Part shown: positions 17,020 to 25,429 of the stretch, piece after piece
Layout: each line of letters begins with the position of its first letter
How positions within the stretch are numbered: position 1 is the stretch's first letter
The notes under the pieces: model-generated
What the model was told of the DNA's origin: nothing
Databases searched by the model: none
The model's input: the letters and a program-made list of their open reading frames with translations, nothing else
NCBI RefSeq assembly: GCF_050916355.1
Contig: NZ_CP136946.1
Span: 2,604,001-2,668,000 of the forward strand
From: Jeongeupia wiesaeckerbachi
GTDB lineage: Bacteria; Pseudomonadota; Gammaproteobacteria; Burkholderiales; Chitinibacteraceae
Direction of reading: 5' to 3'
Length of the DNA: 64,000 nucleotides
Position numbers and translations under genes: made by a program

Positions 17020-17617
17020 CGACGTCCTTCGGCGGGGTGAACTGGAACAGGGCGGCCGATTGCTTCGGATTCTGAGTCAGGCCGCTGAACGAAACCCGCG
17101 TCGTCTGACCAAAATGGTCCTGCAGTTCCATCGCGACGACCTGTGCATTTTTCAGGCCGAGCCGGATGCTGTCGAAGGTCGACTCCTTGCTTTTGGGTAC
17201 GGCCTCGACCCAGGACAGGCCATCGCGGTTGGCGAGGTTTCTGAGTGTATAGGTCTTGTCGAGCGCGTTATCGCCGGCGAGCAGGGCCGCAGGGCTGCTT
17301 TCGAGCGCGGCGGAGAGCTGTTTCGAGGTTGCCTGACGCAGTTCCGGGTCATACAGCCAGACGCGTTTGCCGTCGCCGACGATCAGTTGCTCATAGGGCT
17401 TGAGATAGCTCCAGCGGAATTTGCCTGGACGCTGGATGGCAAAGTCACCACTGCTGGTTTGCACCGGCGTGCCGGGTTTGCCGGAGACGCTCTGGCTGAA
17501 CTGCCCCTGCACGCCCGTAGTCGACGACAGGAAGCGTTTCAGATCGCTTACCCCATCGGCGTGGGCCAGCGACGATGCGGCCAACACCAATGCGAGAAGC
17601 CAGCGAAATGTATTCAT
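17003..17617 (-). CDS. lolA: Periplasmic outer-membrane lipoprotein carrier LolA
   Basis: 204 aa from ATG 17617; the open frame extends to 17710 but that part runs through the ompA terminator. Residues 1-20 are a signal peptide ending in LAHA. LolA shuttles lipoproteins from LolCDE to LolB. Family features are SGKPGTPVQTSSGDFAIQRP, KFRWSYLKPYEQLIVGDGKR, VWLYDPELRQAT and a C-terminal FQFTPPKDVDVVE. It heads the lolA-rarA-serS block and overlaps rarA by 17 nt. Confidence 0.95.
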   Translation of the reverse strand: MNTFRWLLALVLAASSLAHADGVSDLKRFLSSTTGVQGQFSQSVSGKPGTPVQTSSGDFAIQRPGKFRWSYLKPYEQLIVGDGKRVWLYDPELRQATSKQLSAALESSPAALLAGDNALDKTYTLRNLANRDGLSWVEAVPKSKESTFDSIRLGLKNAQVVAMELQDHFGQTTRVSFSGLTQNPKQSAALFQFTPPKDVDVVEE

Positions 17618-17645
17618 TGGTGGCATTTCCTTGGGCTGAGAAATG

Positions 17646-17670
17646 AAAAAGCCCCGCCAAGGGCGGGGCT
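17646..17670 (-). terminator. Intrinsic terminator of ompA
   Basis: Stem AGCCCCGCC/GGCGGGGCT with a 3-nt loop. On the minus strand it is followed by TTTTTCATTT. It sits between the ompA stop (17688) and the lolA start (17617) and so separates a highly expressed porin-class gene from lolA. Confidence 0.88.
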
Positions 17671-17687
17671 TTGGGGCAAAACCAGAA

Positions 17688-18371
17688 TTACTTGGTTGCC
17701 GGAACAACAACTTCCTGCACGCCCTTCACTTCGATCTCGACGCGACGATCCGGAGCCAGGCATTCGATCAGCTGCTTGCGAGCCTTGATCTTGTTGCAAG
17801 TATCGCCGGTCACCGGGTCAGCCTTGCCGCGGCCTTCAGCGCTGAACTTGTCAGCCGGAGCACCCTTCGAAACCAGGTAGTCGACAACCGACTGAGCGCG
17901 CTTTTGCGACAGAGCGTTGTTGTACTTGTCCGAACCGATGCGGTCGGTGTAGCCAACGACAACTGCGTTGCCTTCCTTCGGGTCGAAGTTCACGACGTCT
18001 TGGTACAGCTTGTCCAGAGCGTCCTTGCCGGCCGGCTTCAGGCTAGCCTTGTTGAAGTCGAACAGCACGTCAGCTTGCAGGCTGAAGGTCTTGTTCTTCA
18101 CGACCGGAGCCGGAGCCGGGACCGGAGCCGGAGCTTCAACCTTCGGTTGCGGCTTCACGTAGCCGTCGCAGCCTTCCACGGTCGCTTGGTCTTTGCTCCA
18201 CGTGCCGGTGCGCCAGCATTCGCCGATCGAGTTTTTCACCACGCCTTCAACGTTGGTCGGAGCGACGTTGGTACCGTTGGTGCTGTAAGCGGTGGTAGCG
18301 GCGAAAGCCGAGCCCATGCTCAGAGCCGAAACGACAGCAAGGGACATCATGGTTTGCTTGAGCGACAGCAT
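17688..18371 (-). CDS. ompA: OmpA-family outer-membrane/peptidoglycan-associated protein
   Basis: 227 aa from ATG 18371, preceded by the strong site AGGAGAAA. Residues 1-24 form a signal peptide (SALSMGSAFA). A short region, with a CW..GTW..-like segment and a Cys pair, replaces the usual eight-stranded barrel. A Pro/Ala-rich hinge (about 85-100) follows, then the OmpA C-terminal domain (about 105-220: DVLFDFNKASLKPAGK, VGYTDRIGSDKYNNALSQKR, DRRVEIEVKG) that binds peptidoglycan. This layout resembles neisserial RmpM/class 4 protein. It is monocistronic, with its own promoter and terminator. Its lower GC and codon choice suggest very high expression. Confidence 0.92.
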   Translation of the reverse strand: MLSLKQTMMSLAVVSALSMGSAFAATTAYSTNGTNVAPTNVEGVVKNSIGECWRTGTWSKDQATVEGCDGYVKPQPKVEAPAPVPAPAPVVKNKTFSLQADVLFDFNKASLKPAGKDALDKLYQDVVNFDPKEGNAVVVGYTDRIGSDKYNNALSQKRAQSVVDYLVSKGAPADKFSAEGRGKADPVTGDTCNKIKARKQLIECLAPDRRVEIEVKGVQEVVVPATK

Positions 18372-18431
18372 AGTTTTTCTCCTGGTAAATTTGGATATGG
18401 TGTTTGAACCAACCAAGCCTTGTTGTTTCTG

Positions 18432-18459
18432 GATATACCTGACAACAGCCCTGCGTCAA
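18432..18459 (-). promoter_or_regulatory. Sigma70 promoter of ompA
   Basis: On the minus strand, TTGACG (18459-18454), a 16-nt spacer, then TATATC (18437-18432). This gives a leader of about 55 nt. With the gyrA promoter it accounts for the 319-nt divergent region 18372-18690; I see no gene in that interval. Confidence 0.65.
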
Positions 18460-18556
18460 GGCATTTATTTCTTCCAAAACCCCGGCCATTCTAAGGTCGG
18501 TCAGACATGGGCTGCAAATGAATTGCGCGTGAATTTTTGTTGCCACGGCAACGAAA

Positions 18557-18585
18557 TTGGAGCGCGCCGAGCGCCATGTTACACT
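18557..18585 (+). promoter_or_regulatory. Sigma70 promoter of gyrA
   Basis: TTGGAG at 18557-18562, a 17-nt spacer and TACACT at 18580-18585. This leaves a leader of about 100 nt before ATG 18691. It is the best promoter match in the region divergent from ompA. Confidence 0.6.
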
Positions 18586-18690
18586 GACCGGGCGCGGTTT
18601 TGCGCGGTGCCTCAGTCGCATTAGCCATTTCCGCACAGTCTAAGAAATTCTCTTTCCCCGCGCTTCGGCGCCCAGCGATTGACCTGGAAG

Positions 18691-21408
18691 ATGTCCGAAC
18701 AGCCTAGCTTCGCCAAAGAAACGATTCCCGTCAGCCTTGAAGAGGAGATGCGCCGCTCCTACCTCGATTACGCCATGAGCGTCATCGTGGGGCGTGCATT
18801 GCCCGATGTGCGTGACGGTCTGAAACCGGTGCACCGGCGCATCCTGTTCGCGATGCATGAAAGCAACAACGTGTGGAATCGCGCGTATGTCAAATGCGCG
18901 CGCGTCATCGGTGATGTGTTGGGTAAATACCACCCGCACGGCGACTCAGCTGCCTATGAGGCGCTGGTGCGGATGGCGCAGGACTTCTCGCTGCGCTACA
19001 CGCTCATCGACGGCCAGGGTAACTTCGGTTCGATTGACGGCGACAATGCCGCTGCGTATCGGTACACCGAATGCCGGCTGGAGAAAATCTCCAGCGAGTT
19101 GCTTGCCGATATCGATAAAGAAACCGTCGACTTCACGCCCAACTACGACGAAAAAGAACTTGAACCGACGGTACTGCCGACCCGGATTCCGAACCTGCTG
19201 ATTAATGGCTCGTCCGGTATTGCCGTCGGCATGGCGACCAATATCCCGCCGCACAATCTGAATGAAGTGGTCGATGCTGCGCTGGCGCTGCTTGCCAATG
19301 CCGAGCTGACCGTCGACGAACTGATCGACATCATTCCGGCGCCGGACTTCCCCACCGCCGGCATCATCTACGGCATACACGGTGTGCGCGAAGGCTACCG
19401 CACCGGCCGCGGCCGCGTGGTGATGCGCGCCCGGACGCATTTCGAAGACGTCTCGCGCGACAAGCAGGCGATCATCGTCGACGAATTGCCGTATCAGGTG
19501 AACAAGGCTCGCTTGCTCGAACGCATCGGCGATCTGGTGCGCGAGAAATCGCTCGAAGGCATCAGCGAAATTCGCGACGAGTCGGACAAGTCCGGCATGC
19601 GCGTGGTGATCGAGCTCAAGCGCGGCGAAATGCCCGATGTCGTACTGAACAACCTCTACAAGCAGACGCAGCTGCAAGACAGCTTCGGCATCAATATGGT
19701 CGCGCTGGTCGATGGCCAGCCGCGCCTGTTGAACCTGAAGCAGGTGCTCGAATGCTTCCTCAGGCATCGTCGCGAGGTCGTGACCCGCCGGACGGTGTTC
19801 GAGCTGCGCAAGGCGCGCGAGCGCGGTCACATCCTCGAAGGCCTCGCGGTGGCTTTGTCGAATGTCGACGAGATCATTGCGCTGATCAAGGCTGCGCCGA
19901 CGCCGGCCGAAGCCAAGATCGGCCTGATGGGCCGGACCTGGCGCTCGTCCTTGGTCGAGGAAATGCTTGCTCGCGCCGACGCCAGCGCTTCGCGTCCCGA
20001 TGGTCTCGACGATGTCTACGGCTTGGGCGAGGACGGCTATCGTCTGTCCGAAGCACAGTCGCAACGCATTCTGGAAATGCAGCTGCAGCGCCTCACCGGC
20101 CTTGAGCAGGACAAGATCGTTGCCGAGTACAAGGACATCATGGAGAAGATCCTTGATCTTCTCGACATCCTGGCGCGGCCGGAGCGCGTGACACAGATCA
20201 TCGCCGACGAAATGAACGAGGTGAAGACGGCCTTTGGCGATGCGCGTAAATCGGAAATCATCGCGCACGGCGAGGACCTGTGCCTTGAAGACCTGATTAC
20301 GCCGCAGGATATGGTCGTCACGCTGACGCACGGCGGCTATATGAAGGCGACGCCGACCGACGAATACCGCGCGCAGAAGCGCGGCGGTCGTGGCAAGCAG
20401 GCGGCGGCGACCAAGGAAGACGATTTCATCGACCAGCTGTTTGTCGCCAATACCCACGATTACATCCTCTGCTTCAGCTCGCGGGGCCGGGTCTATTGGC
20501 TCAAGGTCTACACGCTGCCGCAGGGCGGCCGCACCAGCCGTGGCAAGCCCATCGTCAATCTCTTGCCGCTGGAAGAGGGTGAGAAGATCAACGCGGTGCT
20601 GCCGGTCAAGGAGTTCAGCGAAGACCAGTACATCTTCATGGCGACCGCGGATGGCACGGTGAAGAAAACGCCGCTGGCAGCATTCAAACGACCGATGAAG
20701 CGCGGCATCATCGCGATCAACCTCGATGAGGGTAATTACCTCGTTGGCGTTGCGCTGACCCGCGGTGCCGGCGGCCCGCTGCTGGACGACGATGCCCCTG
20801 CGGATGACGAGCTGGCGCACGACGACGAACAGATCGACGACGCGGATCAAACGGCAGAAGGCGACCAGGTGATGCTGTTCTCGGACGCAGGCAAGTCGGT
20901 CCGCTTCAGCCAGAGCAAGGTTCGCCCGATGGGGCGCAATTCGAAGGGTGTGCGCGGGATGAAGCTCGGCGAAGGCCAGAAACTGATTTCCCTGCTGGTG
21001 GCCGAGTCCGAAGATCAGCAGGTGCTGACGGCGACGCAGAACGGCTACGGCAAGCGTACGCCGGTCGGCGATTACCGCCTGACCAGCCGCGGCACCCAGG
21101 GCGTGATCGCCATCGACACCGGCGACCGCAACGGCAAGCTCGTAGCCGCAACGCTGGTCGAAGAAAGCGACGACGTGATGCTGATCACCACCGGTGGCGT
21201 ACTGATCCGCACCAAGGTCGACCAGATTCGCGAAACTGGTCGTGCGGCGCAGGGTGTGCGACTGATCAACCTCGACGAAGGCGAAATGCTGTCGGGGCTG
21301 GAGAAAGTCTGCGAACCGGATTCGGTCGACGAGGACGATGTCCTTGAGGTCGCCAGCAACGAAGGCGGCGATGCCGCCACCGACAGCACGGGCCAAGCCG
21401 ATGCCTGA
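18691..21408 (+). CDS. gyrA: DNA gyrase subunit A
   Basis: 905 aa from ATG 18691; a TTG at 18679 would add four residues. GyrA cuts and rejoins DNA during supercoiling with GyrB. The conserved SYLDYAMSVIVGRALPDVRD opens the protein, and the catalytic Tyr125 lies in RYTE. The quinolone-determining stretch HPHGDSAAYE has Ser86 (E. coli Ser83) and Glu90 (E. coli Asp87). The C-terminal DNA-wrapping domain carries the GyrA box region near QKRGGRGKQ. An acidic insertion at about residues 697-726 (LLDDDAPADDELAHDDEQ) interrupts that domain. The gene heads a long plus-strand run with serC, pheA and hisC; its stop overlaps the next gene by 8 nt. Confidence 0.99.
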   Translation: MSEQPSFAKETIPVSLEEEMRRSYLDYAMSVIVGRALPDVRDGLKPVHRRILFAMHESNNVWNRAYVKCARVIGDVLGKYHPHGDSAAYEALVRMAQDFSLRYTLIDGQGNFGSIDGDNAAAYRYTECRLEKISSELLADIDKETVDFTPNYDEKELEPTVLPTRIPNLLINGSSGIAVGMATNIPPHNLNEVVDAALALLANAELTVDELIDIIPAPDFPTAGIIYGIHGVREGYRTGRGRVVMRARTHFEDVSRDKQAIIVDELPYQVNKARLLERIGDLVREKSLEGISEIRDESDKSGMRVVIELKRGEMPDVVLNNLYKQTQLQDSFGINMVALVDGQPRLLNLKQVLECFLRHRREVVTRRTVFELRKARERGHILEGLAVALSNVDEIIALIKAAPTPAEAKIGLMGRTWRSSLVEEMLARADASASRPDGLDDVYGLGEDGYRLSEAQSQRILEMQLQRLTGLEQDKIVAEYKDIMEKILDLLDILARPERVTQIIADEMNEVKTAFGDARKSEIIAHGEDLCLEDLITPQDMVVTLTHGGYMKATPTDEYRAQKRGGRGKQAAATKEDDFIDQLFVANTHDYILCFSSRGRVYWLKVYTLPQGGRTSRGKPIVNLLPLEEGEKINAVLPVKEFSEDQYIFMATADGTVKKTPLAAFKRPMKRGIIAINLDEGNYLVGVALTRGAGGPLLDDDAPADDELAHDDEQIDDADQTAEGDQVMLFSDAGKSVRFSQSKVRPMGRNSKGVRGMKLGEGQKLISLLVAESEDQQVLTATQNGYGKRTPVGDYRLTSRGTQGVIAIDTGDRNGKLVAATLVEESDDVMLITTGGVLIRTKVDQIRETGRAAQGVRLINLDEGEMLSGLEKVCEPDSVDEDDVLEVASNEGGDAATDSTGQADA

Positions 21409-21850
21409 TCCAGCGCGAGCTGTCCCTGCCTACTTTGCCGAGGTCATGGCCTGGTTCGAGGGCTTGCCGCAATGCAAGACACTCGGACTGAGACATGTCT
21501 CGTCGGAAGCGGGCAAGGTTACGCTCGAGCTGCCGTTTCAGGATGCGCTGATCGGCAATCCGGAAACCCGGGTCGTCCATGGCGGCGCGGTGACCACGCT
21601 GATAGACACTGCCAGCGGCACGTCGTTGTTCACACTGCTGCCTGCGCCCGAAGCGATTGCGACGCTCGACCTGCGCATCGATTATCTGCGTCCGGCCAAA
21701 CCCGACGCGCCGATCTTCTGTACCGCCGAGTGCTATCGCTTGACCGAGCACATTGCCTTTACCCGGGCGACGGCGTTCCAGGACGACATCGCCAAGCCGG
21801 TTGCCTATGCCGTTGCGACCTTCGCGCGCGGCACCGGCAAGGAGGCATGA
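21401..21850 (+). CDS. Hotdog-fold PaaI-type thioesterase (first of tandem pair)
   Basis: 149 aa from ATG 21401, overlapping the gyrA stop by 8 nt. The hotdog domain covers about residues 35-140. VVHGGAVTTLIDTASGTSLF is the PaaI/YbgC-like HGG...D motif, and LDLRIDYLRPA is the central strand. Such enzymes hydrolyse aromatic or other acyl-CoA thioesters; the substrate is unknown. It ends in an overlap with a second hotdog gene whose ribosome site AAGGAGG lies inside its last codons. Confidence 0.85.
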   Translation: MPDPARAVPAYFAEVMAWFEGLPQCKTLGLRHVSSEAGKVTLELPFQDALIGNPETRVVHGGAVTTLIDTASGTSLFTLLPAPEAIATLDLRIDYLRPAKPDAPIFCTAECYRLTEHIAFTRATAFQDDIAKPVAYAVATFARGTGKEA

Positions 21851-22269
21851 TGTCCCATACCGACATCCGCAATGTGGCCGATCTGAGTGACTTGCTGGCG
21901 AAAATCCCGTATGCGGGGCTGATTGGCGCAGAAGTGCGTGATGACAACGGCGCCCCGCTGTTCGTGCTGCCGTTTCGCGAATCCAATATCGGCAATACGC
22001 TGCTGCCGGCCTTGCACGGCGGCGTGATCGGCGGTTTCCTCGAGAATGCCGCCGTGTTGCACCTGATGTGGGCGCACGAAGCGTCGGTGCTGCCCCGGGT
22101 CGTCGATTTTTCGCTGGATTACCTGCGTGCCGGCCGACCGCAGGATCTGTACGCCCGCTGCGAAATCGTCAGACAGGGACGGCGGGTAGCCAATGTTTTG
22201 ATGAGTGCATGGCAGGACGACGAAGCCCGTCCGATCGCCACCGCGCGCGCCCACTTCCTGCTGGCCTGA
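21850..22269 (+). CDS. Hotdog-fold PaaI-type thioesterase (second of tandem pair)
   Basis: 139 aa. Two ATGs are adjacent (21847 and 21850); the second has better spacing from AAGGAGG (4 nt rather than 1). The hotdog core (about 20-138) contains LPALHGGVIGGFLENAAVLH, where the catalytic acidic position is Glu in ENAA rather than the Asp of the first copy, and VDFSLDYLRAGRPQDLYA. The pair probably forms a heteromer or acts on related thioesters. It continues the gyrA transcript toward serC. Confidence 0.83.
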   Translation: MSHTDIRNVADLSDLLAKIPYAGLIGAEVRDDNGAPLFVLPFRESNIGNTLLPALHGGVIGGFLENAAVLHLMWAHEASVLPRVVDFSLDYLRAGRPQDLYARCEIVRQGRRVANVLMSAWQDDEARPIATARAHFLLA

Positions 22270-22326
22270 GGCGCGGAAGACGAATTTATCGGCCAGCATG
22301 AGCCGGCCTTACCGAGAGAGCGAAGC

Positions 22327-23409
22327 ATGAGCCCAGTGTTCAATTTCAGTGCCGGCCCTGCGGTGTTGCCGCGTGATGTGCTACTGACCGTTCAGGAAGA
22401 ACTGGTCGACTGGCACGGTAGCGGCATGTGTGTGATGGAGATGAGCCACCGCGGCCGCGAGTTCACCCAGATCATTCACGAAGCCGAAGCCGATTTGCGC
22501 AAGCTGCTGAACATCCCGGCCAATTACCGGGTGTTGTTCATGCAGGGTGGTGCGCATTTCCAGTTTTCGATGCTGCCGCTGAACCTGTCGCGCGAAGGCG
22601 AGACGGTCGATTACGTCAATACCGGCCACTGGTCGAAAATCGCCATCAAGGAAGCCAAGCGCTTTGCCAATGTCCATATCGCCGCCTCGGGCGAGGACAG
22701 CCATTTCAGCAGCATTCCTGCTGAGGCCAGCTGGCAGCGCAGCGCCAATGCGGCGTATCTGCACTATTGCTCGAACGAGACGATTGGCGGTGTCGAATTC
22801 CCGTTCATTCCGCAATCGGATGTACCGCTGATCTGCGATATGTCGTCGAACATTCTGTCGCGTCCGATCGACGTCTCGAAGTTCGGCCTGATCTATGCCG
22901 GCGCGCAGAAGAACATCGGCCCGTCGGGGCTGACGCTGGTGATCGTGCGCGAGGACCTGCTGGGCCACGCGCGGCCGTCGACGCCGACGATGCTCGACTA
23001 TGGCGTCCATGCCGATGCCGAATCGCTGTACAACACGCCGCCGACCTTCGGTATCTACGTCGCCGGCCTGGTGTTCAAGTGGTTGCTGGAGCAGGGCGGG
23101 CTCGCTGCGATCGAACAGACCAATATCGAAAAAGCCGCGCTGCTGTACGAGACGATCGATACGTCGAACGGCTTCTATCGCTGCCCGATCGACAAGCCAT
23201 TCCGCTCGCGCATGAACGTGCCGTTCATGCTGCACGACGACGCACTCGACGATGCCTTCCTCGGCGATGCCAAGGCCGCCGGCCTGCTGCAGCTGAAGGG
23301 CCATCGTTCGGTCGGTGGCATGCGCGCATCGATCTACAACGCGATGCCGCTCGAGGGCGTACAGGCGCTGGCGTCGTTCATGCGCGAATTCGCGCGCACC
23401 CATGGATAA
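22327..23409 (+). CDS. serC: Phosphoserine aminotransferase
   Basis: 360 aa. A PLP enzyme that converts 3-phosphohydroxypyruvate to phosphoserine, and the analogous step in pyridoxal phosphate synthesis. It starts FNFSAGPAVLPRDVL as the family does, and EMSHRGREF is conserved. The PLP Lys195 is in GAQKNIGPSG. RSVGGMRASIYNAMPLEGV closes the C-terminal domain. The start has GAGAG upstream. It lies in the conserved gyrA-serC-pheA-hisC order, and its stop overlaps the next small gene by 8 nt. Confidence 0.98.
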   Translation: MSPVFNFSAGPAVLPRDVLLTVQEELVDWHGSGMCVMEMSHRGREFTQIIHEAEADLRKLLNIPANYRVLFMQGGAHFQFSMLPLNLSREGETVDYVNTGHWSKIAIKEAKRFANVHIAASGEDSHFSSIPAEASWQRSANAAYLHYCSNETIGGVEFPFIPQSDVPLICDMSSNILSRPIDVSKFGLIYAGAQKNIGPSGLTLVIVREDLLGHARPSTPTMLDYGVHADAESLYNTPPTFGIYVAGLVFKWLLEQGGLAAIEQTNIEKAALLYETIDTSNGFYRCPIDKPFRSRMNVPFMLHDDALDDAFLGDAKAAGLLQLKGHRSVGGMRASIYNAMPLEGVQALASFMREFARTHG

Positions 23410-23620
23410 GCGTATGGCAACCGGACAAGGATCGGGCGGTAACGTCCTCGCTGCGCTGGCCAGCTTTTTCATCCCGGGCCTCGGCCAGCTGCTGCAAGGG
23501 CGGCCGTTGATTGCGCTGCTGATGTTCGTACTGGCTGGCGCACTGTGGTTCATCCTGATGGGCTGGATCATTCACTTGTGGTCGATCATTGATGCGGCCC
23601 GTTTCGAACCGGGTAAATAA
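23402..23620 (+). CDS. TM2-like small membrane protein
   Basis: 72 aa. The start at ATG 23402 overlaps the serC stop; an in-frame ATG at 23414 is possible. Two hydrophobic segments (about residues 15-35 and 38-60) are separated by LLQGRPL. FFIPGLGQLLQG resembles the start of TM2/YwiC-like small proteins, which carry a G-x-G-Q motif before the first helix. Its function is unknown. It is sandwiched between serC and pheA (1 nt before the pheA ATG), so it is certainly co-expressed. Confidence 0.75.
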   Translation: MDKRMATGQGSGGNVLAALASFFIPGLGQLLQGRPLIALLMFVLAGALWFILMGWIIHLWSIIDAARFEPGK

Positions 23621-23621
23621 G

Positions 23622-24701
23622 ATGGCCGATCAAGAACAACAACTGAAAGTGCACCGTGATGCGATCGATTCGATCGATGCGCAGGTGCTTGAACTGCTGA
23701 ATCAGCGTGCGCAGCACGCCCACACGATCGGCGAGATCAAGGGCGGCGGCATCGTCTACCGCCCGGAGCGCGAGGCGCAGGTGCTGACGCGCATCCGCGA
23801 GCTGAACCGCGGGCCGCTGTCGGACGAAACCGTCGCGCGTCTTTTTCGCGAAATTATGTCGGCGTGTCTGGCGCTTGAGCGGCCATTGACGATTGCCTTC
23901 CTCGGCCCGGAAGGGACGTTCAGCCAGGCCGCGGCGATCAAGCATTTCGGCCACGCGGCGGCGACGCAGGCCTGTGCGTCGATCGACGATGCATTCCGCA
24001 CGGTCGAGGCCCGCGCGGCCGATTATGTCGTCGCGCCGGTCGAGAATTCGACCGAGGGCGCGGTTGGCCGCACGCTGGATCTGATGGTGAGTTCGCCGTT
24101 GAAGATCTGCGGCGAAGTCGTGCTGCGGATTCATCATCACCTGTTGCGGGCGACGCCGACCAAGGACGGCATCAAGCGCGTGTATTCGCACGCGCAAAGC
24201 CTGGCGCAGTGCCACGAGTGGCTGAACCGCAATCTGCCGACCGAAGTCGAGCGCATCTCGGTCGCGAGCAATGCCGAGGCGGCGCGTCTGGCCAGCCTGG
24301 ACCCGAGCGCGGCGGCGATCGCCGGCGATGCGGCGGCCGAGAAGTTCCAGCTGGTGAAGCTGGCCGAGAACATCGAGGACGAGCCGAACAACACCACGCG
24401 CTTCCTGGTCCTCGGTTATCAGGATGTGGGCAAGAGCGGGCGCGACAAGACCTCGCTGGTGATTTCGGCACCGAACAAACCCGGTGCGCTGCATGCGCTG
24501 GTCGAACCGTTGGCGCGCCACGGCGTGTCGATGACCAAGTTCGAATCGCGGCCAAGCCGCACCGGGCTGTGGGAGTACCTGTTCTTCGTCGACGTGGAAA
24601 GCCATGTCAGCGATCCGAATCTGATCGCTGCGCTCGACGAACTGCGTTCGACCTCGGCCTTCGTCAAGGTGCTGGGCACGTATCCGCTGGCGGTACTCTG
24701 A
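23622..24701 (+). CDS. pheA: Bifunctional chorismate mutase/prephenate dehydratase
   Basis: 359 aa from ATG 23622. The P-protein makes phenylpyruvate from chorismate. An AroQ chorismate mutase helix bundle (about residues 5-90, VHRDAIDSIDAQVLELLNQR) is followed by prephenate dehydratase (about 95-275: AFLGPEGTFSQAAAIKHFG, VENSTEGAVGRTLD, NTTRFLVLG with the TRF motif). The C-terminal ACT domain (about 285-357) contains GALHALVEPLARHG and ESRPSRTGLWEY, the phenylalanine-binding GALV/ESRP signatures. Feedback inhibition is therefore expected. It starts 1 nt after the TM2-like gene, and a terminator follows. Confidence 0.98.
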   Translation: MADQEQQLKVHRDAIDSIDAQVLELLNQRAQHAHTIGEIKGGGIVYRPEREAQVLTRIRELNRGPLSDETVARLFREIMSACLALERPLTIAFLGPEGTFSQAAAIKHFGHAAATQACASIDDAFRTVEARAADYVVAPVENSTEGAVGRTLDLMVSSPLKICGEVVLRIHHHLLRATPTKDGIKRVYSHAQSLAQCHEWLNRNLPTEVERISVASNAEAARLASLDPSAAAIAGDAAAEKFQLVKLAENIEDEPNNTTRFLVLGYQDVGKSGRDKTSLVISAPNKPGALHALVEPLARHGVSMTKFESRPSRTGLWEYLFFVDVESHVSDPNLIAALDELRSTSAFVKVLGTYPLAVL

Positions 24702-24722
24702 GCCGCGCGGTTTGCCATTCGA

Positions 24723-24750
24723 CAGGCCCGGCCATTCGCCGGGCTTGTTT
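24723..24750 (+). terminator. Intrinsic terminator after pheA
   Basis: Stem CAGGCCCGGC/GCCGGGCTTG with loop CATTC, followed by TTTCATT. It separates pheA from the LOG gene. Confidence 0.75.
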
Positions 24751-24774
24751 CATTCTGATTGGGAGAAAAGATCG

Positions 24775-25362
24775 ATGAAATCGCTGGTGGTGTTTTGCGG
24801 CTCGCGTCACGGCGCCCGTCCCGAATATGCCGATGCGGCCAAGGCGCTGGGTCGCCTGCTGGCCGAGCGGCAGATTGCGCTCGTTTATGGCGGCGGCAAT
24901 GTCGGTCTGATGGGGGATGTTGCGCATGCCAGTCTGGACGCTGGCGGCCGGGTCGTGGGCGTGATTCCGGATTTCATGGTCGAGCGCGAACTGGCGCTGA
25001 CCGCGTGCTCCGAGTTGCTGGTCGTCGATTCGATGCATACGCGCAAGGCGAAAATGGCCGAGTTGGCCGACGGCTTCATCGCGATGCCCGGCGGTTTCGG
25101 CACCTTCGACGAGCTGTTTGAAATCCTTACCTGGTCGCAGATCGGCCTGCATGGCAAGCCGGTGGGGCTGCTCAACACCGCAGGTTATTTTGATTTGCTG
25201 CTCGGTTTCATACGCCAGACCGTGACCGAAGGTTTCGTTCGCGAAGCCGAGGCCGAACGTATCGTCGTCGCCAGCGAATCGGCCGCATTGCTCGATGCGC
25301 TGGCCGCGACACCGGTACTGCCGGCGCGCTGGGCCAAGGCCGATCTGCTGCAGAAGAGCTGA
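24775..25362 (+). CDS. LOG-family nucleoside 5'-monophosphate phosphoribohydrolase
   Basis: 195 aa. LOG proteins cleave the N-glycosidic bond of AMP-type or cytokinin ribotides. FCGSRHGARPEY begins the Rossmann core, followed by LVYGGGNVGLMG. PGGFGTFDELFE at residues 105-116 is the PGGxGTxxE catalytic motif. A GGGAGAAAAG site lies upstream. In bacteria such proteins are general nucleotide hydrolases; a plant-type cytokinin role cannot be told from sequence. Confidence 0.93.
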   Translation: MKSLVVFCGSRHGARPEYADAAKALGRLLAERQIALVYGGGNVGLMGDVAHASLDAGGRVVGVIPDFMVERELALTACSELLVVDSMHTRKAKMAELADGFIAMPGGFGTFDELFEILTWSQIGLHGKPVGLLNTAGYFDLLLGFIRQTVTEGFVREAEAERIVVASESAALLDALAATPVLPARWAKADLLQKS

Positions 25363-25429
25363 CCCGCATGCGGGGTGTTGGCCCGCATGCATGACCTTCA
25401 TCCACCGCCTCAAGACCGCAGGAGCAGCC

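Noticed and set aside
18247..18636. 129-aa minus-strand frame over the ompA-gyrA divergent region
   Set aside because: It covers the ompA promoter, leader and signal sequence in another frame, with no recognisable protein features.
18946..21396. 816-aa minus-strand open frame opposite gyrA
   Set aside because: Pure mirror of gyrA codon structure; no recognisable domains.
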